Assembly: GCF_039532215.1 (NCBI RefSeq)
Contig: NZ_BAAARN010000005.1
Span: forward strand, 124,001 to 188,000
Direction: 5' to 3'
Source: Pedococcus aerophilus
GTDB lineage: Bacteria > Actinomycetota > Actinomycetes > Actinomycetales > Dermatophilaceae
DNA: 64,000 bases
Under the pieces are notes generated by a model. That model was not told where the DNA came from and did not search any database. It was given only the letters and a program-made list of their open reading frames with translations. The position numbers and the translations under genes were made by a program. Positions within the stretch are counted from its first letter, which is position 1, and every line of letters begins with the position of its first letter. Shown here one piece after another: positions 1-8,400 of this stretch.

Positions 1-2
1 GC

Positions 3-1664
3 ACACCCGATGGTTTCGAGCCCACCGAGCCGACCGAGCTGCGCGCCATCGTCGAGGCGACCGCCGGGGCAGCAGCACTCCTGGGCATCGAGCCCGCACC
101 CAAGGCCTGGCTGCCTCCCCTTCCCGATGTCGTGGACCACGCGTCCCTGGCCGTTCCCCCGGACGACCTGACCGCCCACCTCGGGATCGTGGACGTCCCG
201 GAGGAGCAGCGCCAGCACCCCCTCGTCCTCGACCTGCGGGCCAGGGGCCACTGGGCGGTCGTGGGCGCCCCGGGCACTGGCCGGTCGAGTGCGTTGACGA
301 CCGTGGCCCGATCGCTGTGCGCCCGTCGCGCCAGCGACGCCCTGCACGTGTACGCCGTCAGTGGGGGTGGACTCGAGACCCTCGCCTCGCTGCCCCACGT
401 GGGGGCCAGCACGAGCTGGTCCGACCCGCAGCGGGTGGAACGACTGGTCCGACGACTGGCCTCGGAGGTCTCCGACCGGCGCAGCGCCCTGGCCCGCCGC
501 GGCCTCACGACGATGACCCAGTGGTGGGAGTCGGCAGACTCGGTCACCGCCCCGCCGCCCATCCTGCTGCTCGTCGACGACTGGGACCTGGCCGCCGGCC
601 GACACGACGACCTGGCCCTGGCCTCCCTCGTCGACCAGATCCTGACCCTGCTGCGCGAGGGTGAGCCGGTCGGCCTGACCGGGGTGCTGGCCGGGGACCG
701 GTCGCTGCTGCTCGGTCGGGCCGGGGCGGCGGTCAGCCGCCGGGTGGTCCTCCGGCTGGCAGACCCTTCCGACGCGGTGCTGCTCGGACTGACTCCCCGT
801 GCCGTCGGGGTGCTCCAGCACAGTGGACGTGGGCTGACGTCGGACGGCCGGTACGTCCAGCTGGCCCTGCCTCCGGAGCCTGACCTGACGCACCACGCTC
901 CACCTGCCGACGACCGCCAGGGGCCACTGCGGATCGAGCCCCTTCCGGTGTTGGTGCGGTCCGACGACCTGGCGCAGGACCTCGGCGACCGTACCGGGGT
1001 GGCCCTGGGTGTCGGTGGCGACGAAGCCATGACCCTGACACTCGACCCGGGACGGGACGGGCGACGTTGGCTGGTCGTGGGAGGGGCCTCCTCCGGCGTG
1101 TCGACCACCGTGCTGCTCATCGCCGGCCACCTGCTCGCAGTCGGGCGACCGGTCGCCGTCGTCGCTCCGCGCGGAGGCCCGCTCGAGGAGCTCCGCGGCC
1201 ACCCGGGGATCGCCTGTTGGCACGACGGGTCGTCGTCAGCCGGCCTGGTCCGGGCTCGGCAGGAGCACCCCGAGCTCGCCGTCGTGGTCGACGACGCCGA
1301 GCAGCTCCTCGACGACCCCGTGGAGCCCGTCGTCAAGGAGATCTCGCACCTCGTCGACCGTGACGACGGCCTCCTCGTGGTGGGCGCGAACGCCACCGCG
1401 CTGTCGTCCCAGTACCGCGGCGTCGCCGTCGAGATCGCCCGCCACCGAACCGGGGTCCTGCTGGGACCTCGCTCGGGCGTCGAGCGAGACCTGTTCGCGC
1501 TCAAGATCCCGCTCGAGCGCGACGCGCTGGCAGGCCGTGGCCAGCTGGTTCGCCGCGGGCTCGGGACACCGATCCAGGTCGCCCTGCCCACCGCCACCAA
1601 TGGCGTGGCCGCCGCTACCAGCGGCGTGGTCGCAGCGGTCGCTGCCCCTCCACCCGCGGGGTAG
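3..1664 (+). CDS. EccC/FtsK-SpoIIIE family ATPase, C-terminal part (5' truncated by window)
   Basis: The reading frame is open from the left window edge, so the true start lies outside; 553 residues are visible. Two successive P-loop-like segments are present. The first (visible residues about 88-95, GAPGTGRS) has Arg in place of the Walker A Lys and is followed by a Walker B-like ILLLVDD. The second (about 359-368, GGASSGVST) lacks the Lys altogether and is followed by VVVDDAE. A WLPPLPDV segment before the first ATPase is typical of EccC proteins between ATPase domains. In EccC, a membrane-anchored motor of type VII secretion, the distal ATPase domains are often degenerate. I therefore read this as the last two domains of EccC, with an ESX locus presumably to the left. 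A generic FtsK/SpoIIIE-domain protein is the alternative. Confidence 0.75.
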   Translation, partial: TPDGFEPTEPTELRAIVEATAGAAALLGIEPAPKAWLPPLPDVVDHASLAVPPDDLTAHLGIVDVPEEQRQHPLVLDLRARGHWAVVGAPGTGRSSALTTVARSLCARRASDALHVYAVSGGGLETLASLPHVGASTSWSDPQRVERLVRRLASEVSDRRSALARRGLTTMTQWWESADSVTAPPPILLLVDDWDLAAGRHDDLALASLVDQILTLLREGEPVGLTGVLAGDRSLLLGRAGAAVSRRVVLRLADPSDAVLLGLTPRAVGVLQHSGRGLTSDGRYVQLALPPEPDLTHHAPPADDRQGPLRIEPLPVLVRSDDLAQDLGDRTGVALGVGGDEAMTLTLDPGRDGRRWLVVGGASSGVSTTVLLIAGHLLAVGRPVAVVAPRGGPLEELRGHPGIACWHDGSSSAGLVRARQEHPELAVVVDDAEQLLDDPVEPVVKEISHLVDRDDGLLVVGANATALSSQYRGVAVEIARHRTGVLLGPRSGVERDLFALKIPLERDALAGRGQLVRRGLGTPIQVALPTATNGVAAATSGVVAAVAAPPPAG

Positions 1665-1667
1665 CGT
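1662..1667 (+). promoter_or_regulatory. -10 box (TAGCGT) for leaderless 1675 gene
   Basis: TAGCGT lies exactly 7 nt before the ATG at 1675 and contains the TAG stop codon of the upstream ATPase gene. No Shine-Dalgarno sequence separates it from the start. It fits the leaderless pattern repeated elsewhere in the window. Confidence 0.55.
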
Positions 1668-1674
1668 CGCGGCC

Positions 1675-2073
1675 ATGACCCTCGCTCCGTCCCTCGCCGA
1701 CCTCGGCGACGAGAAGTTCGTGTCCCTGACGACGTTCCGCAGGACCGGGGTGGGCGTCGCCACCCCCGTGTGGATCGGTCGGGACGGCGACACCCTCGTC
1801 GTGACGACGCCGACCGGCAGCGGCAAGGTCAAGCGGCTGCGCAACGACAACCGGGTCGAGCTGCGCCCCTGCTCGCGCCGCGGAGCCGTCGAGGACGGCG
1901 CTCCCACCGTGACGGCCGTCGCCGAGGTGGTCGAGGGGTCCGACGCGATGCGCCGACTCGACGCCGTGCTGAAGCCCAAGTACGGCATCGAGTACCGCAT
2001 CGTCATGATGATCGAGAAGATCATGCGGCGCGGTCACACCGACCGGGTCATGCTCCGGATCACCTCGGACTGA
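1675..2073 (+). CDS. PPOX-class F420-dependent oxidoreductase-like protein
   Basis: A 132-residue protein resembling the Rv2061-type PPOX/F420 split-barrel family. The N-terminal FVSLTTFRRTGVGVATPVW segment and the central KVKRLRNDNRVELRPCSRRG segment are family hallmarks; the basic stretch would contact the cofactor phosphate. Such small flavin/deazaflavin proteins usually act as cytoplasmic F420H2-dependent reductases or cofactor carriers, but the substrate cannot be told from sequence. The ATG at 1675 is chosen because a TANNNT box sits 7 nt upstream, implying a leaderless message; longer in-frame readings run into the upstream gene. The nearest downstream gene is convergent, so it is probably monocistronic. 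Confidence 0.8.
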   Translation: MTLAPSLADLGDEKFVSLTTFRRTGVGVATPVWIGRDGDTLVVTTPTGSGKVKRLRNDNRVELRPCSRRGAVEDGAPTVTAVAEVVEGSDAMRRLDAVLKPKYGIEYRIVMMIEKIMRRGHTDRVMLRITSD

Positions 2074-2087
2074 GGCCGCACCAAACC

Positions 2088-2145
2088 GGAGCGCAGGAGT
2101 CCTGGCTCAGGAGGCAGGAGCGCAGGAGCCTTGGCTCAGGAGTCC
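2088..2145. repeat. Two tandem copies of a 29-bp imperfect repeat
   Basis: Copies at 2088-2116 and 2117-2145 both begin GGAGCGCAGGAG and both carry GGCTCAGGAG at the same offset. The second copy covers the stop codon and last codons of the convergent gene 2136-2591. The repeat lies where the two convergent genes meet. Confidence 0.7.
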
Positions 2146-2591
2146 TGGAGGTCCGGGTCCTGCAGGTCGGCGGTGTCGGCCCGAACAGCCGAGACGATGC
2201 CGAGCACCGCGACCGCGGCGAGCACCACCGCGACGACCCCTCGGCCGGCCTGGAACAGGCTCCACGAGACCGGGAGCAGCAGCAGGTTCCAGACGACGGT
2301 GGGCGAGTTCGGCCAGTTGTCCCCGCGCCACCAGCCCCGGGCCAACGCGCCGATGCCGACGGCGAACAGCAGGATCAGCAGCGCCGACATCACCACGAGC
2401 ACGGCGTCGTCGCTCGCGCCCTGCGTGAGCTCCCACAGGTAGAACACGACGAAGCCCAGCAGGGCCAGCGCCTCCACCGCGGACACCGCTGCGGCAAGGT
2501 CGCGCCAGATGTCACGAGCACCCGTCGGGGCGCCGCCGTCAGCGTTCGGCTGGGAGGCGGAGGAGCTGGGCAGGCCGGGCTGGTCGGTCAC
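2136..2591 (-). CDS. Small integral membrane protein, unknown function
   Basis: A 151-residue protein with a polar N-terminus of about 35 residues and roughly four hydrophobic segments, including VEALALLGFVVFYLWEL, VVMSALLILLFAVGIGAL, VWNLLLLPVSWSLFQ and VVAVVLAAVAVLGIVSAV. It resembles uncharacterised actinobacterial membrane proteins and I cannot name a function. The start is set at the GTG at 2591 because a TAGCCT box lies 6 nt upstream; the in-frame GTG two codons earlier would abut the box. The C-terminus (LQDPDLQDS) is encoded within a short tandem repeat, which may have altered the end of the protein. Confidence 0.7.
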   Translation of the reverse strand: MTDQPGLPSSSASQPNADGGAPTGARDIWRDLAAAVSAVEALALLGFVVFYLWELTQGASDDAVLVVMSALLILLFAVGIGALARGWWRGDNWPNSPTVVWNLLLLPVSWSLFQAGRGVVAVVLAAVAVLGIVSAVRADTADLQDPDLQDS

Positions 2592-2597
2592 CCCCAC

Positions 2598-2603
2598 AGG
2601 CTA
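2598..2603 (-). promoter_or_regulatory. -10 box (TAGCCT) for leaderless 2136-2591 gene
   Basis: On the minus strand TAGCCT is followed after 6 nt by the GTG at 2591, matching the leaderless arrangement. It also argues against the upstream GTG at 2597. Confidence 0.5.
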
Positions 2604-3008
2604 GTTCCGCCCCGATCTGTCTCACGGGTTGGGCGGCACCCCGCCCATGCATCCACCAGCGCAAGGAGGGCGCCATACCGGCGCAACGACGGCAATGTGA
2701 CCAAAACCTCACCGTTACACGGCAGTTACTTCCGCCCAAGGGTGCCCAAACCGCTCGTCATCTGTGACGCTGGAACAGAAACGTGAGACAGCCCGTTGGC
2801 AGAACTGTGTCCAGCCCCCCAAAATGGCTACTCGCACCTGTTTCACCATCCCGCGGACAGGCGGTCGGCTAGGCTAGCCGGTCGGCCCTGATCCCCGGGC
2901 GCATGACCCTGCACACCCCGCAATGACGCGCCGTGCTCCATCTGGCCCGTCACCCCTGGGTCCATGGACCGGCGCACTTCCCCCTGCACAACAAGGAGCA
3001 CGATCTTC
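2604..3008. promoter_or_regulatory. whiB1 upstream region without genes
   Basis: About 400 bp with no credible coding sequence or RNA gene. A CGTCA-TCTG-TGACG inverted repeat lies at 2756-2769. A TAGGCT -10-like hexamer at 2870-2875 would give a leader of roughly 130 nt before whiB1. The ribosome-binding site AAGGAG is at 2993-2998. The region is more A/T-rich than its surroundings around 2690-2840, as expected for a complex promoter. Confidence 0.45.
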
Positions 3009-3257
3009 ATGGATTGGCGCGACCGCGCTGCTTGCCTCGACGAGGACCCTGAGCTGTTCTTCCCCATCGGGAACACCGGCCCAGCCATCCTCCAGATCGA
3101 GGAGGCCAAAGTTGTCTGCCGACGCTGCGAGGTCGTCGACACCTGCCTCAAGTGGGCCATCGAGTCCGGCCAGGACGCCGGCGTCTGGGGCGGCATGTCC
3201 GAGGACGAGCGCCGCGCGCTCAAGCGCCGCAACGCCCGGGCCCGCCGCGCCGGCTGA
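3009..3257 (+). CDS. whiB1: WhiB1 iron-sulfur transcription regulator
   Basis: An 82-residue WhiB protein. The four cluster-ligating cysteines are Cys9, Cys37, Cys40 and Cys46 (CRRC plus CLKW), followed by the GVWGGMSEDERR turn and a basic RRNARARR tail that binds DNA. It is almost collinear with mycobacterial WhiB1, a [4Fe-4S] nitric-oxide-sensitive regulator that binds the primary sigma factor. The ATG at 3009 is preceded by AAGGAG at a 10-nt spacing; an upstream in-frame ATG lacks support. The divergently encoded neighbour is pdtaS, the same adjacency as Rv3219/Rv3220c, which strengthens the assignment. Confidence 0.95.
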   Translation: MDWRDRAACLDEDPELFFPIGNTGPAILQIEEAKVVCRRCEVVDTCLKWAIESGQDAGVWGGMSEDERRALKRRNARARRAG

Positions 3258-3287
3258 CCCACCCCGCTCCACCACACGCGCCTGGCG

Positions 3288-4781
3288 CTAGGAGCTGTCG
3301 CGCCCCAGGGGCCGCAGCCTGGCGACGAACCGGGCGCGTGTCCCGTTGGGCTCCGCCGGCTCCCACACGATCCGGCCCCGCAGGTCCTGGACCAGCGACT
3401 CGACGATCTGGGTGCCGAGCCCCGAGGCACCCGGACGGAACCCCTTGGGCAGCCCGACCCCGTCGTCGGTGATCGTGACCGCGAGGATCTCGTCGCCCCG
3501 GTCGTCGGTGGACCGCTGGGCCTCGACGCAGATGGTCCCCTCGGCGACGTCGGCGAGCCCGTGCTCGACGGCGTTCTGCACGAGCTCGGACAAGATCATC
3601 GCCATCGCGGTCGCGTCCTCGGCCCGAAGCATTCCGAACGAGCCGACGACCTTGGTCGAGATGGGGTGCTCGACCTTGGCCACCTCGGTGATGGCCTGCA
3701 GGCCGCGCACGGCGATGTCGTCGAACTCCACCGTCTCGTCGAAGCCCTGGCTGAGCGTCTCGTGCACGAGGGCGATGACCCCCACCCGGCGCACCGCCTC
3801 CTCCAGCGCCACGCGACCGGCCTCCCCCTCGGGGAGCCGACGCGCCTGGAGCCGCAGCAGGGCTGCGACCGTCTGGAGGTTGTTCTTCACCCGGTGGTGG
3901 ATCTCGCGGATCGTCGCGTCCTTGGTGATCAGCTCCCGCTCGCGGCGGCGCAGCTCGGAGACGTCGCGCAGCAGGAGCAGGGCGCCGACGCGCTGACCAC
4001 CCTCGGTCAGCGGTATGGCGCGCATCGACACGCTCGACCCGCGTGAGCTCACCTCGGTGCGCCACGGCGCCCGTCCCGTCACGACGACGGCCAGCGACTC
4101 GTCCACCGGGGACTCGTCACGCAGCAGGTCGGCGACGACCTTGGCCAGCAGCTCCCCGATGACGTCACCGACGTGGCCGAGCCGGTGGATCGCGGACAGG
4201 GCGTTGGGGCTGGCGTAGGACACGATCCCGTTGACGTCCAACCGGATCACGCCGTCACCGACGCGGGGCGCACCCCGCCGCTGACCGGTCGGCGCCGACA
4301 CGTTGGGGAACTCCCCCGCCGCGATCATCCGGGCCAGGGCGTCGGCCAGGGCCTGGTAGGTCAGCTCGAGACGGCTCGGCGTGCGCATCGCCGCGAGGTT
4401 GGTGTGGCGGGTGATCACGGCCAGCGCGCGGCCGTTCTTCACGACGGGGATGGCCTCCTCGCGCACCGGCATGTCATCGCGGAAGATCGGGTCGCGCTCC
4501 CGCACGATCCGCCGGTCGGCGTACGCCTGGTCGAGCAGCGACTGCCGCCCCCGGTGCGTGCGCCGTCCGACGACGTCCTCGAAGAACACCATCTGGCCGG
4601 TCGTGGGGCGCACGTGCGCGACGGCCAGCCAGCCCTCGAGCCCTCCGGGGACCCACAGGACGAGGTCGGCGAAGGACAGGTCGGAGATGAGCTGCCAGTC
4701 ACCGACGAGCAGCTGGAGCCACTCGACCTCGCCCGGGGCAAGGTCGGTCGACGCGTGGAGCACCTCGTTCAGCGTGGGCAC
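3288..4781 (-). CDS. pdtaS: PdtaS-type sensor histidine kinase
   Basis: A 497-residue soluble kinase with the PdtaS layout: an N-terminal GAF-like domain (about 1-150), a PAS domain (about 170-285), a HisKA_2 phosphoacceptor region with EIHHRVKNNLQTVAALL (about residues 304-320) and a C-terminal HATPase with N box ELVQNAVEHG and a DDGVGL G1 box. In mycobacteria PdtaS phosphorylates the ANTAR antiterminator PdtaR; no PdtaR is in this window. A TAGGCT box 6 nt before the GTG at 4781 marks a leaderless start. It converges on whiB1, leaving only about 30 bp between stop codons. Confidence 0.9.
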   Translation of the reverse strand: MPTLNEVLHASTDLAPGEVEWLQLLVGDWQLISDLSFADLVLWVPGGLEGWLAVAHVRPTTGQMVFFEDVVGRRTHRGRQSLLDQAYADRRIVRERDPIFRDDMPVREEAIPVVKNGRALAVITRHTNLAAMRTPSRLELTYQALADALARMIAAGEFPNVSAPTGQRRGAPRVGDGVIRLDVNGIVSYASPNALSAIHRLGHVGDVIGELLAKVVADLLRDESPVDESLAVVVTGRAPWRTEVSSRGSSVSMRAIPLTEGGQRVGALLLLRDVSELRRRERELITKDATIREIHHRVKNNLQTVAALLRLQARRLPEGEAGRVALEEAVRRVGVIALVHETLSQGFDETVEFDDIAVRGLQAITEVAKVEHPISTKVVGSFGMLRAEDATAMAMILSELVQNAVEHGLADVAEGTICVEAQRSTDDRGDEILAVTITDDGVGLPKGFRPGASGLGTQIVESLVQDLRGRIVWEPAEPNGTRARFVARLRPLGRDSS

Positions 4782-4787
4782 CCCGGA

Positions 4788-4793
4788 AGCCTA
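4788..4793 (-). promoter_or_regulatory. -10 box (TAGGCT) for leaderless pdtaS
   Basis: TAGGCT on the minus strand is followed by 6 nt and then the GTG start of pdtaS at 4781. It lies in the 14-bp gap after the MOSC gene stop, so pdtaS can be transcribed independently of gdh-MOSC. Confidence 0.55.
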
Positions 4794-4795
4794 GG

Positions 4796-5491
4796 TCAGG
4801 AGGGCTCGACCTCGTCGCCGAGGGCCACCCGCCCGGGCGTCACCACCTCCGCGTAGACCCCGGCGACGAGGGCGTGGTGGTCGGCGATCGCCTTGAGCAT
4901 GCCCGGGCGCTCGGGCAGGTCGACCTGGGCGACGCCGACCATGCGGCAGCGCTCGGTCGGCTCGGTGACCCGCAGCCGCACCCCACCGACGGTGACCTCG
5001 CGGCCGACCCAGGACTCCTCGACGTACGGCTCGGTGGTCTCGACCACGATGTTGGCCCGCACGTGCCGCGGGTCGAGGGGGTTCCCGTCACCCTCGTACC
5101 GCCCGAGCTCCGCGAGGGTCGCGGTTCCCACCAGCGAGATCGGGGCGGCGTCCTGGTGGGGTATGACGCCCTCGCGCCGGAGCGTGACCGGCTCACCGAA
5201 GTGGTCGCTCAGGCCCTCGTCGGTCCCGGGTTCCCCGGCCACGAGGTCGGTGCCGTCGGGCAGGACGAGGACGGTCTCCTCGCCCACGCGGCCGGCCACC
5301 AGCGTGAACACCGGGTCCATCCGGCGGAACCGGCGGGAGTGCTTGCCCGAGGCCAGCTTGTCGGCGTGGTCGTAGACCGCCCACCCCCGGTCGCCGACCA
5401 CGCCGTCGGCCCCGACCTCGAGGGCAGGCAGGGACTGGCCACCGGCGGCCTTGACGGGGAAGCAGCGCAGGGCGACGACGCGGGCCGTCAC
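4796..5491 (-). CDS. MOSC domain-containing protein (YcbX-like)
   Basis: A 231-residue protein. It opens with the MOSC_N beta-barrel segment (FPVKAAGGQSLPALEVG) and ends with a MOSC core carrying the conserved cysteine in TERCRMVGVAQVD (Cys182). MOSC proteins bind molybdenum cofactor or transfer sulfur; the closest characterised groups are YcbX and mARC, which reduce N-hydroxylated compounds. The GTG start at 5489-5491 overlaps the gdh stop codon by four bases (GTGA), so the two genes are translationally coupled. The link with glutamate dehydrogenase is not obvious from function. Confidence 0.8.
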   Translation of the reverse strand: MTARVVALRCFPVKAAGGQSLPALEVGADGVVGDRGWAVYDHADKLASGKHSRRFRRMDPVFTLVAGRVGEETVLVLPDGTDLVAGEPGTDEGLSDHFGEPVTLRREGVIPHQDAAPISLVGTATLAELGRYEGDGNPLDPRHVRANIVVETTEPYVEESWVGREVTVGGVRLRVTEPTERCRMVGVAQVDLPERPGMLKAIADHHALVAGVYAEVVTPGRVALGDEVEPS

Positions 5492-8400
5492 GACGTGGCT
5501 GCTCCCGACCGGATCACCGAGCGCAGGGTGCGCAGGGCGACGGACAGCGCGGCGATGTTCGGGTGGTCGAGCCGCTCGATGCCGGCCAGTGCCGTCGTGG
5601 CGCGAGTGAGGGACTCGGCGTTGGCCTCGGCCCACTCCTCGTAGCGCGACACCGGCGAGCCACCTGCCGTGGACGCGTCCATGACCGAGCGCACAAGGCT
5701 CTCGAGGACGGCATACAGGTCGTCGCGCAGGGCACCACGGGCGAGGGCGTCCCACCGGTCGTCACGCGGCAGGTTGGTGACCCGCGTGAGCATCGCGTCG
5801 ACGCCGAACTTCTCGGACAGCACGAAGTAGAGGCAGGCGATGTCGGCCGGCGACTCCCCCGTGTCGGTCGCGATGTCGACGATGTCGAGCAGCGAGAACT
5901 GGTCGAGCAGGCTGGCCGACCGCAGCGCCAGCTCGTCGGGGACGCCGAGCTTCTCGAGCTTGGCGGTGTTGCGCTGCAACCGCTTCAGCTCGGCACCCTT
6001 GAGCATCTCGGGCACCTTCGGCGCGAACTCCCGCACCACGGTGCCGAAACGCGCCACCTCGCCCGCGACGTCGAGGCGCGAGGGCCGCGAGGTGAGGAAC
6101 CAGCGGATCGAGCGGTCGATGAGGCGACGGAACTCGAGGTACAGCTGGCTCTGCACCTCGGTCGAGACGACGTTGTCGAGCGCCTCGATCTCACGCACGA
6201 AGCTCGGCAGGTCGAAGATCTCGCGGCAGACGACGAACGCCCGCGCGATCTGCTCCGGCGTCGCGCCGGTCTCCTCCATCGCGCGGAAGGCGAAGGTGAT
6301 GCCGCCACGGTTGACCATCGAGTTGACCACCGAGTTGGTGATGATCTCGCGGCGCAGCGGGTGGTCGGCCAGCTCGCCGGCGAACTGCTCGCGCAGCGCC
6401 GCCGGGAAGTAGTCGGTCAGGGTCTGCTGGAACCACGGGTCGTCGGGCAGCTCGGTGGGCAGCAGGTCGTCCTTGAGCGCGAGCTTGGCGTACGCCACGA
6501 GCACCGAGAACTCGGGGCTCTTCAGGCCCAGGCCGTCCTGGAAGCGCCGGTCGATCTCGCTGTCGCTCGGCAGGAACTCCAGGGCCCGGTCGAGGTCGCC
6601 ACGCTCCTCGAGCCAGTGGATCAGCCGCTGGTGGACGGGGAGCATGGGGTGCTCCTGCGCGCGGGCGTTGCCCAGCAGGACGTTCTGCTCGTAGTTGTCG
6701 CGCAGCACCTGGTGGGCCACGTCGTCGGTCATCGACGCCAGCAGGGTGTTGCGCTGCTTGAGCGTCATGTCGCCGCCGCGGACCAGGTCGGTCAGCAGGA
6801 TCTTGATGTTGACCTCGTGGTCGGACGTGTCGACGCCGGCGCTGTTGTCGATGGCGTCGGTGTTGACGCGGACCCCGTGCAGCGACGCCTCGATGCGCCC
6901 GAGCTGCGACAGACCGAGGTTGCCTCCCTCACCGACGACCTTGCAGCGCAAGGCGTTCCCGTCGACCCGGATGGCGTCGTTGGCGCGGTCGCCGATGTCG
7001 GAGCTCGACTCGGAACCGGCCTTGACATAGGTGCCGATGCCACCGTTCCAGAGCAGGTCGACCGGCGACTGGAGGATCGCCTTCATCAGCTCGGCCGGCG
7101 TCATCGTCGTCGTGCCCTTGGGCAGACCGAGCGCCTCGGTCATCTCCGGGGTGACCCGGATGGACTTGAGCGAGCGGTCGAAGATGCCGCCGCCGGTGCT
7201 GATGAGCGAGGAGTCGTAGTCCGCCCACGACGAGCGCGGCAGGTCGAACAACCGCTGGCGCTCCGGGAAGCTCGTCGCCGCAACGGGATTCGGGTCGACG
7301 AAGATGTGGCGGTGGTCGAACGCCGCCACCAGACGGATGTGCTCGGACAGCAGCATGCCGTTGCCGAAGACGTCGCCGCTCATGTCGCCGATGCCGACCG
7401 CGGTGAAGTCCTGGGTCTGGGTGTCGACCCCCATCTCGCGGAAGTGCCGCTTGACCGACTCCCACGCGCCGCGGGCGGTGATGCCCATGGCCTTGTGGTC
7501 GTAGCCGGCCGAGCCACCCGAGGCGAAGGCGTCGTCGAGCCAGAAGCCGTACGACTGCGCCACGCCGTTGGCGATGTCGGAGAAGGTCGCGGTGCCCTTG
7601 TCCGCGGCGACCACGAGGTAGGAGTCGTCCTCGTCGTGACGGACGACCGAGGGGGGCGGGACGATGTCGCCGCCGACGCGGTTGTCGGTGAGGTCGAGCA
7701 GGCCGGAGATGAAGACCTTGTAGGAGCCGATGCCCTCGGCCAGCCAGGCGTCGCGGTCGACCGACGGGTCCGGCAGCTGCTTGGCGTAGAAGCCGCCCTT
7801 GGAGCCGGTGGGCACGATGACGGCGTTCTTCACCATCTGCGCCTTGACCAGGCCGAGCACCTCGGTGCGGAAGTCCTCGCGCCGGTCGGACCAGCGCAGC
7901 CCGCCACGGGCCACCGGACCGAACCGCAGGTGCACGCCCTCGACGCGTGGGGAGTAGACGAAGATCTCGAACTGCGGCCGCGGCGCAGGCAGATCGGGCA
8001 CCTTCTTGGGGTTGAGCTTGATCGAGACGTAGGTCTTGTCGGCCCCGGTCTCGTCCTGCTGGTAGAAGTTCGTGCGCAGCGTCGCCTGGATGACCCCTAG
8101 GAACGCGCGGATGATGCGGTCGTGGTCGAGGGACTTCACCTCGTCGAGGCCGGTGGTGATCTCCTCCACCAGCGCGGCCTCGGCCGCACCCCGCTCCTCG
8201 GTGACGTTCGCGCTGCCGTCGGCGGCGCCGTACCGGCTGGGGTCGAACCGCGTCTCGAACAGGGCGACGAGGCGCCCGGCCAACCGCAGGTTCTGGACCA
8301 GCGCCGACTCGACGTAGTCCTGGGAGAAGGTCGACCCGGTCTGCCGCAGGTACTTCGCGACCGTGCGCAGGATGACGACCTGGCGCCAGGTCAGCCCGGC

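Noticed and set aside
2692-2712. TGTGA...TCAC pair upstream of whiB1 as a Crp-type site
   Set aside because: The spacer is 8 nt, not the 6 nt of the Crp consensus, and flanking positions do not match.
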